Source of the DNA: Vandiemenella viatica
Lineage: Eukaryota; Arthropoda; Insecta; Orthoptera; Morabidae
Length of the DNA: 64,000 nt
Reading direction: 5' to 3'
NCBI GenBank assembly: GCA_031002005.1
Contig: CM061918.1
Coordinates: 63,894,531 to 63,958,530 of the forward strand
A program made the translations under genes and the position numbers. Below are positions 44,511 to 56,420 of this stretch, piece after piece. Each line of letters opens with the position of its first letter. The stretch's first letter is position 1. The notes beneath the pieces are model-generated. The model was not told where the DNA came from. It did not search any database and saw nothing but the letters and a program-made list of their open reading frames with translations.

Positions 44511-44749
44511 CAGTTTTTTTATGCGACCGGTTTTTTTTGGTGAAAATTGAGATTGAATTTATTTTATTATATTGGTTTCTCTAGAGAACCCGGGTTTCTC
44601 CCACATCACCAGCGATCTTCTTTGCTGGATCTCCACTTCTACCAGTCCTGCATATCTTTATTTGTTTCTCGCCTCTTTGATTCCTGTTAACTTTCCAAAC
44701 ATTCTTCTCGCTTTTCATCCTTTTTGCTTTATTTCTCCTTCCATGAACC

Positions 44750-44921
44750 AGGGCGTCCATTAATTAATAATAGGGGGGGGGGGGAGATCCCGCGAAATCT
44801 CACGTGAGGTTTTAAAATTGTTGGAGAATGGTAGAGCTAAAAAAAAAAAAAAAAAAAAAAAAGGATCTAGAAATGACGTCGTGAAAGTCGATCTACCCCA
44901 CGTAATTAATGTACGCCCCCT
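44750..44921 (+). mobile_element. PIF/Harbinger-like MITE, family 1, short
   Basis: GGGCGTCCATTAATTAATA at the left and CACGTAATTAATGTACGCC at the right, TAA after the right end. Inside: a G run, GAAATCTCACGTGAGG and a run of about 22 A. Internally deleted. Confidence 0.75.
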
Positions 44922-45000
44922 AAACAGTATGTGAACTAAAATATAGACGAGTTCCTCTTATTTACTATCATCAGACCCGTCAGTGTGACTCAGGATGTTA

Positions 45001-45406
45001 AGGGGGCATCCATAAATTACGTGAGGTGAGGTGTTTTCGGGATTTCCGAACGCCCCCCTCTGGTGAGACTTCTTGAGACGTGGTCCGTGAGACCCCCACC
45101 CCCTCCCCCATTGAAATCGCCCTCGCAACTTTTTGAGACCTTTTTTTTTAAGTCTCACACTTCCAAATCCGGTTACCCCCCCCCCCCCCCCAATTTTCAA
45201 CATACCCCTCAATGTTTTTTTTAGCTCTACAGTCCAACAAAAATTTACAAAACCTCACGTGAGTTTTCCGTTGAGTCCCCCTCCTCCCCCTTGGTGAGAT
45301 CTGGTGAGATTTCGTCGGACCCTCCCCCTCCTTAGTGAGTTTTGGTGAGATTTCACCGGACCCCGCTCCCCCTATTTTCACCTCGCGTAATTTATGGACG
45401 CCCCCT
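45001..45406 (-). mobile_element. PIF/Harbinger-like MITE, family 1, complete
   Basis: Inverted repeats GGGGGCATCCATAAATTACG and its complement ending GGACGCCCCC; flanked by TAA (left) and TAG (right), an imperfect 3-bp duplication. The body is the reverse complement of the copies at 43308 and 37613, with C runs and GGTGAGATCTGGTGAGATTT. Confidence 0.85.
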
Positions 45407-45411
45407 AGGGC

Positions 45412-45545
45412 GCCACCACACTAGATCGGGGAGGTACAATGGGACCGTGTTCGAGCCCTGGTGCCCGCGGACCGACTGTCCTTATTGCAGTTTTAGTCGG
45501 TTTTCCGCAATCACCTAGGTGAATGCTTGGACGCTCCCCAATCTC
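45412..45545 (+). mobile_element. SINE-like unit with a different head
   Basis: GTGTTCGAGCCCTGG is box-B-like; the later TTTTCCGCAATCACCTAGG and GAATGCTTGGACGC parallel the body of the main SINE, while the head differs. It directly abuts the end of the MITE at 45406. Confidence 0.5.
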
Positions 45546-45751
45546 TGTCTCATAAACTACACGTTCCACAAACAAAAATACATCTGTCACAGATAACATA
45601 AGTTATAGGAATTGCAGATAGATGGCAACACTTAAGCTTCCCCCCGTTACAGTAGGTTCCTTACGGAAACCAGAGGAATCACTGAAACAGGCGTCGTGAC
45701 TACGTTTCACATACTTAGAAGTTCATAATGATCAGCACGAAATGATGAGGC

Positions 45752-45940
45752 TCTTAAGGTGGGTTCCCACGCACGTGGTTTTATATGCCTCACCATGCAG
45801 CCGAACTGTACGGATCAGCACGCACCACAGGGTAGCCCTCGCCACCTAGTGTCGTTTCAGCTACCCGGGCGTTTGATGTTTACAGACTGAGCGACGGATA
45901 GAGGCGCGCCATCCCTGTCAACAGAGGTGACTCCCTTCAC
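45752..45940 (+). mobile_element. piggyBac-type MITE, left part
   Basis: Starts TTAAGGTGGGTTCCCACG and shares with the 17235 element GGTAGCCCTCGCC, GCCACCTAGTGTCGTTT and GATGTTTAC in the same order. The right inverted repeat is missing or decayed. Confidence 0.65.
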
Positions 45941-46784
45941 ACGGCTCGCTATTGGTAGCTGAACTGGCCCGGCTGAAAATGGCTGATATTAGATCATCAA
46001 TACGTTCCCTTCCCCTCCCAATCTCCTCATTCCTCACTCTGCCGATATCAATTTATTCATTCTTCTTCACCTTTAATCTTTCCCAAGTACTTTTCATCCC
46101 TCTTTATTTTTTTTTTATAGATGACAGTTCTGACCCACTGCCACTATCCACAATACACCACTTTCCACATAAGACATTTGGCAAATCTCCTTGTTAACTC
46201 CATCGGGATCTTTTAGTAATCCTTTTTTATTTTACCAAAAGATTTCTTATCCTTAGAAATTCTGTATCTTAGTTCCGCACAGCTTCCGTTTCAAGTAAAA
46301 AACTTCATGGATACTTGAATGATTTTTTTCTATTTCTGTGTGTAGCCCTCTACAAAATAAATAAATAATATAAAATTGACAGTATATTATTCCTTTCCAA
46401 ACCTCTTTACTGTAATAATTCCTATGGTAATTTGCGTTCTGAACTCCTTTCCCACTCTTGTGATACCTTCCATCTTATCGCCAGTCCATTAAAATATTAA
46501 AGTCGTTTGTTTGGCTGATGGGATTGTGGCAACGGCATACTGGACAATGAGAGGATCACCTAGCACGAACTGAAATCATGACGTCGGTGTAGCGGTCATT
46601 CTCGGGGTGTTTTTCTTAGAAATGCAAGTGAATTCTGGATGATTGAAATTTCGCTCTCACAAATGCAACAAATTCAAATAGTAGTCTTGCACAGCGTGAG
46701 TGGTTTAAGCCTCTCCCTTATTTCAGGTCTCTGCTTAACAACACAGTACACTTAAGATATGTACCACACAGTAATATATAGATA
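45941..46784. other. hh intron 1, unassigned
   Basis: Begins with GCTCGCTATTGGTAGC, possibly still MITE-related; the rest is AT-rich pyrimidine-biased DNA with no feature. Confidence 0.4.
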
Positions 46785-47595
46785 CAACTACAGTTAGCAA
46801 AAATACGATTTCCTGATGACATTGTCTTGTTAGCATAACAGGCTGAGGATATTGAGAGGTTACTGAATGGCATGAACAAAATACTGAAGGAAGATTTGTG
46901 ACTGAATATACATCAAAGCAAGACAAAAGTGATGAAATGTAGCAGAAACGATACCAATCACAATAGATTAAATTTGAAAATGGGGTCCGATAAAATAGGA
47001 GAAGTTAGTGAATTCTGCTACTTGGGAAGCAAAATTACAACCGATGGCCGAAGCAAGAATGATGTTAAAAGCAGAATAGCACTAGCATAAAGAGCCTTCA
47101 TGAAAAAGAGAAATCTTTTAGTTTCAAAAATTGATCTAGGAATTAGAAAAAACTTCTTAAAACTCTATGTGTGGAGCACAGCACTTTATGGTAGCGAAAA
47201 ATGGACCTTAGGAATACCAGAAAGAAAGAAAATTGAAGCATTTGAAATGTGGTGCTTACAGAAGAATGCTGAAAATTAAGTGGACAGACAAAGTACGAAA
47301 TGAACGAGTTTTGGAAATGATGGGTGAGGAAAGAAGTTTGTGGAAGAAGGTTACAGAAAGAAGAGACAGGCTGTTAGGTCATATTTTGAGACATGTTGGA
47401 TTGGTTAATTTGTTAGTGGAGGGAACAGTCGAAGGTAAGAACTGTAGAGGAAGACAGAGATTAGAATATATGAAGCAGATAATTGAGGACGTGTGTTATA
47501 ATGGATATGTAAAGATTAAGAAGTTAGCACAGGATAGGAATGGATGGAGGACTGCATCAAACCAGTCGAAAGACTGATGACTGCACAACAAAAAA
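46785..47595 (+). mobile_element. RTE-like LINE, RT catalytic box to 3' end
   Basis: Most complete copy of this family. RFPDDIVLLA at about 46804-46833 is the FADD catalytic box with Ala changed to Pro, followed by a stop. Then CYLGSKITTDGRSKNDV, IALA*RAFMKKRNLLVS, LYVWSTALYGSEKWT, and after a frameshift KNAENKWTDKVRNERVLEMM, LGHILRHVGLVNLLVEG, GRQRLEYMKQIIEDV, ASNQSKD and a stop at 47577. Dead: missing Ala, stops and a frameshift. Confidence 0.88.
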
Positions 47596-48904
47596 GTAAA
47601 AATTATAATACTGGCGAAGACAGCGGGAAACTATCCGAAGCAAAATTTAGTGGTGCTGGACGCCGCATAAACAGGAAATTAACAAACATACACTGATTGT
47701 AGTGTTTCCAATATTGCGAATGTAGTGTTCCATCAACGAAAAGAAATTTACTGGGATCATACTGGGCTCTGCTGGTAAATCTTTCGTTAACAGCGTCACT
47801 GATTTGCAAACGAAAGGCCTCTCCGAGAAGATTTTAGGAATGCTTAGCGGAGGTTATGGAGTAAGAGGCGTTAATCCCAAAAAGCTGTCATGGAATGAGA
47901 GAAAATCAGTTGAAGCCATGCTTAAGTCTTCACATAAATAACTAAAATACAACATCAAGAGAGATAGAAAGCAATTGGATGTGACAGGTAGTACAAGAGA
48001 GATGTCCCTACGGTGCACCGCAAGCTGTCATCTTACGTTTACCCGTTATTTAAACAGTTTACGTTCCTTTGCTTCAGGCCGACGGTTGCTTACAGGTGAA
48101 ATAAATACTTTAATATTGTACGCATTCTTTGTGCATACTTGTTGTAGCTTCTCAGACGAGTTCACTACCTGCTCCTCTTGCTTGGCTAGTTAAGAGTGTT
48201 TCCTGAAGTTGTTTTCCATTATATGGCACAAGGACAGCGGAAATCATCAAGGACGATGCGTCCCGTCCTCTTGGAAATTCGTCAGTTTGAAGTCAAACAC
48301 TTGCTGAGGCACTGCGCGTGAAGGCCACAGGTGGTTCCTCTGCCCAGAGGTGCTAAGCGGTCCATACTGCTTCACCTCTAACTGGTTCAGCAACTGCGCT
48401 AACATACAAGATGCCGCGTCACGAGAACTGACGAACACTCGGCCAAAAAGAAAAAAATATGTGTAAATATTTAATATCGCACTAATGAAACTGCGCTTTT
48501 TTTGTTTGTTTTGATTTTCTCCCTACTTCACTTTCCGGAGCATGTGTATTTCTGTTTCACATGCGTTAGGAGTCAGCGTAACCGTTTCCTTCTGCTGGGT
48601 TGTTCTAATTTGGAATATGTTTGAAATTTTTTGCATGTTCCGTTAAAAATGAATTTAAACAAAGCGACACTCCGCTGTCCTAATGTAGCACAGTATTACC
48701 TGTAGGTTTTGTTAATATCTGCGTTTTGAATCTGCATGCAAGTACTGGAACACACTGGGTATTTAACTAGTCCAATTTTCGTTAGAAATAGTTCATAAAT
48801 TGTAGGACCTGGCTTCGAATCCTTGTTGAGCCATACTCACTCGGGGTCCTACTATGTACTGATGAGTCCGCCAGTCTTTTTATGTAGGGTTCTTTACAAC
48901 AATT
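47596..48904. other. hh intron 1, unassigned
   Basis: GC-balanced between 47600 and 48450 without a recognisable gene; GTAGGACCTGGCTTCGAATCC near 48800 is box-B-like and may be a detached SINE head. Confidence 0.4.
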
Positions 48905-49098
48905 ACTCTGACCTCGCATTCGGGAGGACGCCGGCTCGAATCGCCGTCAGGGCATTCAGATTTGAGTTTTACATGGTTTCTTCAAATCACTTCAGGCGAA
49001 TACCGGGATGCTTCCTTTAAAAGGCCATGGCCGAATTCCTTCCCGTGCCTTGTCCCCATTCCCATCCCGTCTCTAATGACCTCGACACACACACATAT
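48905..49098 (+). mobile_element. tRNA-derived SINE
   Basis: CTGACCTCGCATTCGGGAGG, CGCCGGCTCGAATCGCCG, CATTCAGATTTGAGTTTT, AGGCGAATACCGGGATGC, CCATGGCCGAATTCC, GTCTCTAATGACCTCGAC, ending in (CA)n(TA)n in place of the usual tail. The first part of the head is missing. Confidence 0.87.
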
Positions 49099-51556
49099 AT
49101 ATTTACATAAAATAATTACTCCTTATTACTAAATCCTCAATATTCATCTGACACGTTTTTATTTTTGGTATTTTACTCTGTGGTATTCAAATTGTATGAT
49201 TTTATAGACTTTTAGTTTTTCGAGGCCAGATTTATTAATTTTTTTCACAGTCTGTTATGATTCGACAGTTCGGCTTTATTAAGATTAATCGGACAACTGA
49301 CGTCCACAAATCCCGGATTAAAAAAAAAAATCCATCCGCAAATTCCACTAATATTGCCGTTAAAAATCGTAGTACCATGCATGTATGAATATAAATTCAC
49401 TGTATCGCTATCTACATTGATCCATTGGAACTATTTACATGCGGCTAATATGATGACATCATTAATGAAAAGCTACTAATTAATACGTTGATTTAAACGA
49501 AAAACTAATTTCCTTTCAGTGTTTTGGCAATTCATTTCTTGGCAAATACTTAACAAAATAGAACTATTATAATATAAAGGTGCATATAACCTCTACTGTG
49601 TAGTAATATCACTGGCCTTTGTTAAACCAGAAACGAAGGCAAGCTGCCTGACGTCAGAGCGTGACGGACACTGCTACACAATGACCAGGCTTAGGCTTTT
49701 ATTAGTATAAATTGCAGTAGCAAAAATTAAAACGTTGGAGCCAACTGTATCGCTTAAATGGGCAAGTATCATTATTGAAGGGGGGATGTAACTGAAAATG
49801 CACAACTAGCTTTAAAATATCTGTAATTCTACCATATACAACATAAATGACTGAAACTTTGTACACTTACTTTCATATGTTAACTCCTTTCTAAGAAACT
49901 GGCACGTGTACAGTCAATTCCAATACTTTTTGACCTCTCCCGATAGACGTATCCGTTTCAGAAAAATTATAAGAGCTATTGTTCTAATTATTTTTCCACC
50001 ATTAAATGTATATAAATATCTCTAATTATATGAAGAATGGAGAAAATACAAGTACAAATAGAATTTATAGCTTAATTTTAATTTTGGAACCGCAAAACTG
50101 TTGTAAAAACATCAATATCCCTAAAACTTCTAAATGAATAAAAGGATCCACAATTTTTCATAAATATTTGTTCCTGCAATCTATAAGTCCTCCCTGAAAA
50201 TTTCACCTCTGAATTCATTATAGGAGATCAGAATTTTTTTTTCTGCGTATAGGCATAAACTCAAAGTTTAGCAAGATTTTTTACTTCTATTTGTTGTACA
50301 TGGTAGCGGCAGAAAAAAGCATTATTTTAAAAATACTTCCAATTGAGTTAAATCTCTAAAACTTTCGTACAGCACAAATTAATAATCATATAATCTGAAA
50401 ACATTCGTAATCTTAAAAAAAAATCGATTTTTTTTAGTTCTGATCGTTTAAGAACAGCTTCCATGTAGGGCCGCGACTACAATCAGTTCTCACGATGAAA
50501 CTTTCTTTTAGCGAAAGTAAAATCAAAATGATCTCAATTTGGGAAGAACATCTGGAAAACATCTATGATTTTACAGACCCTAATAGACTTAAAAACGAAC
50601 GAGCTAAAGTGTCAGTCTAGCCTCGCGCATTTTGGGTAGGTAATCCGATAACCTTCCCAGATATGGATATGCTATTCCAGACGGCTTGGCACCTAAAGCA
50701 ATGCTTGACATAATTTCAGGTCAGGTAGCAGATTCCGCTCAAAGGTTCTGCAACGCCGCGCCTCCTTTGAATTCTCCGTCATCTGTCCTCTCCGGAGTCT
50801 CATAACCACGACGTCGACAATCCGTAAAGTCATGATAAAAAGTAGGATTTTCATTTTCTAGCCTCACCTACCGCGTTGAAAACAGTTTTTTTGAATGAGT
50901 GCATGGCAGTCTATAGTCTACCGTAAGTTGTAACTGTACTGCCCAATGTCCAACCTCGCCCACAGCCAGAGGAAGTTCTTAGAAGGCGAGAAGGCTGCAG
51001 TCAGAGTCGTTAAGGGTCAAGACGCCTTAAAGACAACGCGGCGCTAGCGGCCTTATTAACACTACCTGCAGGACCGGCTCTTTTTATGCCTCGCCCCACT
51101 CTAACTGCTCCTTCTCCTGCTTCACTACATTCCTTTTCTCCTCTCATTCCTTGTACACTCCCGCCCCCTCTCCTGCTTCTCTCGTAGTCGACACTTTCTT
51201 TCGGCAGCGGCTTCTGTGGTTGAATCATCTCACACAGTAATCAGTGATATTCAGACTTAAATTATGACCTGAGGTTATTGCCTAGTGAGTGAGACAAGTA
51301 CTAAGATGGTAACAGTCACCGACAAGCATACACTGAGAAAGACTCCATTCATTCATCAAGTATTAACTTTTACCTGTAATGTGACATAACTTAACAGGCG
51401 CTGATTCTGTAGCTATTATAATGTTTAGGGTGTACGTCATCACGTCTCCTTAAATGTGGACGTAGCAAAATGTTGAAGTGTAGACGAAACTGTAGCATAG
51501 AAAAGTGGTGCCACATTAACGCTTTATGTATAAATTCTTTCTATAATTGTATATAC
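49099..51556. other. hh intron 1, unassigned
   Basis: 2.4 kb. 49100-50450 is AT-rich; 50460-51230 is GC-balanced, including a pyrimidine-rich strand at 51060-51190 that opens a short minus frame of low complexity. Nothing named. Confidence 0.4.
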
Positions 51557-52008
51557 AGGGTGTTTCAAAAATGACTGGTATATTCGAAAAATCAATAAAA
51601 ACTAAACGGGCAGCGATAGAAATGCACCATTTGTTGCAATATGCTTGGGACAACAGTAAATTTTCAGACTGAAAAACTTTCGAAATTAGTTACACTTTTC
51701 AACAACAGATGGCGCTGCAGTCTGGAAGAATCTAAAGTACGATGTTTTCCACATATCCACCATTTTTTCACAGCAAACTTGCAATCTGTGAACAGCACAC
51801 GCTTACAGCAGAAAGACGACTTACAGAATGGCGAATTCACAGACTTCGTTTACTTCTATATATTTCAAATCGCCTGCAGCGCCATCTGTTGTTGAAAATT
51901 GTAACTAACTTTGCAAGTTTGTCTGCCTGAAAATTTACTGTTGTCCCAAGCATATTTGCAACAAACGGTGTATTTCTACCGCTGCCCGTTTTCTTTATTG
52001 ATATATAT
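51557..52008. mobile_element. Long inverted-repeat element (GTGTTTCAAAAATGAC type)
   Basis: Left arm 51557-51722 starts CAGGGTGTTTCAAAAATGAC; right arm about 51868-52008. Mirrored blocks are GGGCAGCGATAGAAATGCAC with GTATTTCTACCGCTGCCCG, GCTTGGGACAACAGTAAATT with its complement, and CAACAACAGATGGCGCTGCA with TGCAGCGCCATCTGTTG. The right terminus beyond ATCAATAA is lost. Similar GGGTGTTTCAAAAATGA ends are widespread in insect genomes; I do not assign a superfamily. Frames inside are by-products. Confidence 0.75.
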
Positions 52009-52439
52009 ATCTGTTAAACGAAAACCGCGTATATTTGTGCCACAAAAACTCGAAATATACTGCGAAGATTTCGATGGGGTTTTCGCCGTTTTAAAGCTTA
52101 GAATATCAACTCAGTTGTTTGGTATGTCTTATGTTTCAACGTTACATAACGCCGGAAAATTAAATGAAATTCAGAACGTATGGTGAGGAATACCACAGCT
52201 GGAACCACTAGATGCAGCATGCTTCCCACTAAACACACAATTACAATGTCTCTGACCACACACTTTAATAAAAGCAATAAGATAACTTAATAATAATAAC
52301 TATTTTGCACATTAAACAAACCTTGAAGTATTCTTTTCTTTAATTCGGGATATTCAGTTTTTAAACGTCATAGATAACCGTAAAAACAACAGATTTTCTT
52401 TAACCACGATCTCTGGCAGGAAAAATTTGCAGTTAGCAG

Positions 52440-52512
52440 TGAATAGTTAGCAGTTAACACGCTGGTCTCGCAGTCCAAGGGTCGTCGGTTCGAGTCCAGC
52501 CGAAGGCACGGG
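52440..52512 (+). mobile_element. tRNA-like sequence (pseudo-tRNA or SINE head)
   Basis: GTTAGCAGTTAACACGCTGG, TCTCGCAGTCC, GGTCGTCGGTTCGAGTCC: box B is excellent, but the anticodon and T stems do not close properly, so it is unlikely to be a functional tRNA. No SINE body follows. Confidence 0.4.
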
Positions 52513-53337
52513 TGGTTTTAATTAAGTGTTGTGCTTATCTTTTGTTGTCATCAATAATTACAATGCTAATAATAATATAAACTGGAGCTGGCTAAATGAT
52601 CGTAACGACCCGAAAGCCATAGTTTAAATAAAACTGAATAACCCAATAGATGGCCGCAGGGCAGCTAAACCACCGAGCTACATTGAAAAGTAATTTATTG
52701 ATTCTTACAGAGGCTTAGTATGCTGATAGTTGTTGACAATTTCTAGCTGGGACACATTTTTTGTAATGATATAAACAGTGCAAAAAGTAATTAAAAATTG
52801 AAGATAAACTTCTCACGAATAAGTCTTTGCCTTTGGTCATAACGTAGCTGAGTCGTTGCCTCTGGCATCTATTGGTGAAGTTATTATTAATTGCTCGGGA
52901 AATATTTTACTTCTTTTTTAATTGCTCACCAACAGCTGGCGCTAGAATTAATTTATAGCAAGATACAATTTAGCTCAGCGTAAATTTTCTAAAAAGAACA
53001 GGGGTTTGAAATATATAAATTTGAATAATCGTAAAACATAAAACATCAATAACAAAAAAAAAAAAAAAAAACTTTTATTTATTTTCAGTGGTTTCCTAAT
53101 TAAAGTGAGTCATCAGAATTTTACTAAAAACAATGTGTCGATGAACTGTCGTCAGAGAAGGCTTAGGTAGTGACCAGCTTTCTGGATGACCTAGTAGGCC
53201 TACTTTTTCAGACAGCACGAAAATGGTTCCTCGGGAAATATGTGACGCCATCACTTTGAAATGGACGGGACTATACCGAAAATTAATCTTATGTTTATTA
53301 CATGTCCAGTTAAAAATAAATCAGTCATTTAATTTGA
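52513..53337. other. hh intron 1, unassigned
   Basis: AT-rich with an A run at 53055-53071; nothing named. Confidence 0.5.
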
Positions 53338-53385
53338 TGTTGTTGGGGCTTAAGGGCGCGTCGACGACGGGGTCATTAGCGTCCA
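53338..53385 (-). mobile_element. Retroelement 3' tail module, minus strand
   Basis: The minus strand reads CGCTAATGACCCCGTCGTC, GACGCGCCCTTAAGCCCC and AACAACA. The same module is at 54632 on the plus strand. See that entry. Confidence 0.5.
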
Positions 53386-54118
53386 ATTTAATTTGAGCAC
53401 CTCTTAAATGGTTAGTTCTTTCTACTATGTGTGCCAATGTATCTTATTATTCTTGAAAATTAAATGAAGAATATTTTTTATGTTGATTGTGGACTATTCA
53501 AAATTTCAATCTGAATCTTTTTTTTGGTGTCGATTTTGTATCGAAGTATATTAAAAATGTGACCTCTACATGTCACCAATGCTACATGCAACTGAAAAAA
53601 AAGATTGCTTTGCTTATCAGGATACTTGATATCGCGTTCATACCTGGATCATTTTATAAATGAGAATTTAGAAATAGGCGCCAGAGATTTTTAATGATCG
53701 TTAATGTGTTGATAGCGGGCAGTTTGTACGAGTGCTGAATGCTATAAGCTTGTTCCTACAGTCGTTTGTTAACTTATTATCACGAGTTAAAAGGTGATTC
53801 AGGTATCCAAAGAGCAAAGCAGTATTATTAAGTGAGGAACCAGCAGAAACTTTTCGTATATTGTGTGTACAATTCAGCAACAATACACTTTCGAGTACCA
53901 GATATCACCACTGTTGTCACGGGTGCCTCCCCTCAATAGAAGCCATATCTTCAACATTATCTGTCTCATATTATTTAACCACTACATGGACCGTGCTAGA
54001 TTTTTGCTAATGATATACGATGAATAGCGAGGTTGTAGGATGAAATAAGAGGCGTTACATTTGTTACAGTTGTTTGTTTGTCAACTGAAACGGGGACGAG
54101 CAACATTTATAACGTCTC
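53386..54118. other. hh intron 1, unassigned
   Basis: AT-rich DNA lying between two oppositely oriented retroelement tail modules (53338 and 54632). Short minus frame 53701-53883 without domain. Confidence 0.45.
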
Positions 54119-54512
54119 GGGGGCGTCCGTAAACTACGTAGATCCATTTTGATCACCTGGGAAGTCCCCCACCCCTCACGTAGCCCAACGTGGCATTTGC
54201 TTTTGCCCTCTTCCCCCCAGCCCTCCCCACGTAGCACGTAGCTTTTTCCCTTTTGGTTACAGAAGACATTTTGTACCGTTTTCTCTTGTCTGATTATCGT
54301 AAAGTACATACGGAGATAATTAAATGACGGAAATAAATATTCACATTTTGTTGTGTGTTCTGAACCTCATTTTTACTGTGACGAATAATATGAATGGAGA
54401 GCTACGTGGCCTGGCTCAGAACCCACCCTCCTGCCCCCCATGTCGCTGAGCGTAGATTTCCAGCCAATCCCTCCGCCCCCAGACCAAGCCACGTAGTTTA
54501 TGGACGCTCCCT
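54119..54512 (+). mobile_element. PIF/Harbinger-like MITE, family 2, complete
   Basis: GGGGGCGTCCGTAAACTACG at the left, CCACGTAGTTTATGGACG at the right with TTA following. Interior as in the other copies (CACGTAGCCCAACGTGG, GATTATCGTAAAGTACAT, CTGTGACGAATAATATGAAT). The best reference copy of family 2. Confidence 0.82.
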
Positions 54513-54631
54513 TATGGAACAATTAGAAATGATGAAATGATTTCTTAACAAAAACAAAAAAATTCTTAAAAAAAAAGCTCCTTAATGTAAAATAAGCACA
54601 TAGTTTACTAGTATCTCTGTGATTAATGTTT

Positions 54632-54692
54632 CTAGGGCGCTAATGACCCCGCTGTCGACGCGCCCTAAAACAACAACAACAACAACAACATT
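54632..54692 (+). mobile_element. Retroelement 3' tail module with (CAA)n
   Basis: GCGCTAATGACCCCGCTGTC, GACGCGCCCTAAAAC, then (CAA)8. It resembles the 3' tail of the main SINE (CTAATGACCTCGACGTCGAC), so both may be copied by related LINE machinery. The element body to the left was not identified. Confidence 0.55.
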
Positions 54693-54936
54693 AATGTTGC
54701 TGTTATGTAGTGGTAATGCGATCACTCCATACTGACGCCAGCGAAGCCTGGCGTCCTTACACTGAACTATGGCATACTAGTGACCTTGGTTGTATGCAAT
54801 TTTGCAATATACAGACTGAATTTAGAAAAATTACTTCCTTAATTAATAATGTTACCAAAGCGGAGAACTTGATCTGTAAAATGATACCTCATTTATTGAT
54901 TTTGGTTAAGTATGAAGGGAGAAAGATGGCTCGTGA

Positions 54937-54937
<1 letters not shown>

Positions 54938-54997
<60 letters not shown>

Positions 54998-54998
54998 A
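54938..54998 (+). repeat. Poly(A) run
   Basis: About 57 consecutive A after GGCTCGTGAC. It could be the tail of an unidentified retroposed sequence lying in 54700-54937, or slippage. An open frame ending in polylysine here is an artefact. Confidence 0.85.
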
Positions 54999-55124
54999 AA
55001 AACACATTTTAGAAATAATATCTATGATGGCACGAATTTCTCTCTCTTGGCCATTTCACGCTGAACGTATATCAGCAATTGTTACATAACAAAGATTCGT
55101 TCCAAGATGTCATTTTCTACAATC

Positions 55125-56130
55125 TTATTATATAATCTTCTAAGCTCACGCACTCACTCACTCACCTCGATAGCTATTGGCTGCAGAACGGTGTCACGTG
55201 TCAGCCTTAGCTCGCAAATTGACAGCTACCAGAGATATCATTAGAAGAAATCCGATGTAATGTCCATAACTTAATAGCTAACCAACTGCTACCAAATTAA
55301 TTGTAATAATACATTCATTAAGTTTGCTTTTCGTAGCATTCCACTAGTTAAAAAAAATATCTATAGACTTCGGCTGGAAAAACGTGGAACTGCTTTTCAG
55401 TGATATGTTGCTAATGAACGCAACGATCTTAAATTACTCATGGTCTCTGCTGTAACCACGGCTGCCAATTGTCATTCCGGCCTAGGCTAAATTTCAATTT
55501 AATTAAAACTTTCGCTAATGTTATTGCTTGACCAAAGTTTATACATTACGATTTATTTACTTTTTTACATATTTTACTGACCACTTTCGTTAGTGGTATT
55601 TGTTCATGTTGACTGTACGTGAGTTATTAGGCTGTTTGAAGTGGGCATCAGAGCAAATATGTTACTGAATAGATTATTCCAGCAATTCATTTCTTCGGAG
55701 TTCCTCACCTGTTTAATAATGTGGAACCTGTACTAAGTTCTCTGGCCTTTACAAACACTATGACCAAAGATTATATTTCGAATGCCCATCCTCAATAAAA
55801 AAAAAAATAAAAAAGCAACGTGATGCTTTCAAAGCAAACAGCAATTCTTTAAGTGTTGCATAGTGAGCTTTAATGGCCAAATTCAAGTCTAGTTTGTACA
55901 TCAGCAAGTTCGAGTCTAAGACCTTTGAAACAATTATACGATAGCACGATCGACCCTGTCTGTATTTAACACCTACCTCTATTAATACTTCTGAGTTTTT
56001 TCAAGCTCATGAGATTTTATTCACTCCAAGGATGAAACACAGGTCAAATTCTCATTTGGTCAGATCAGGTCAACCTGTTATATAAACTTTGACCCTAAAA
56101 ACTGGAACTATTCTAAATCCGTGATGATAC
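55125..56130 (+). repeat. Unnamed dispersed repeat, copy 2
   Basis: The same ordered blocks as copy 1: TAAGCTCACGCACTCAC, CTCGATAGCTATTGGCTG, GTGTCACGTG, TTAAGTTTGCTTTTCGTAGC at 55125-55345, and GATGAAACACAGGTCAAATT then TTGACCCTAAAAACTGGAAC at 56033-56105. The DNA between is AT-rich without a frame. Could be a large DNA transposon or a solo-LTR-like unit; I cannot tell. Confidence 0.55.
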
Positions 56131-56254
56131 GTATAAAAACGGTCATGGGCCTACATTAGTGTTGTATAAACGATTAAGGAATTACATACAGTTTTATCAA
56201 AGTTTTCTGGTCAATTCACAAATTCTCGTACCACCAATCAGGAGATAGAAGTTT

Positions 56255-56420
56255 CGCTTCCTGTGGTACATACGTGGTGTGGCACGAGGCGCCATGTGTC
56301 ACCTGCAGGAAGGAGAAGCCCTGGAGGACGTCCGGCCAACTGTCAACCTGTCAGCTGCTCCGCTGCCGGCGACGTCACAGCGCCCAGTCATACTCCCCAA
56401 TACAAACGCCACGCGGGAGA
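56255..56420. other. Short GC-rich island, unassigned
   Basis: GCGCCATGTGTCACCTGCAG, GAGGACGTCCGGCC, GCCGGCGACGTCACAGCG (a CRE-like TGACGT word). No frame or repeat recognised. Confidence 0.25.

Noticed and set aside
52440..52512. Functional tRNA gene
   Set aside because: Box B is good, but anticodon and T stems mispair and no proper acceptor stem can be drawn.
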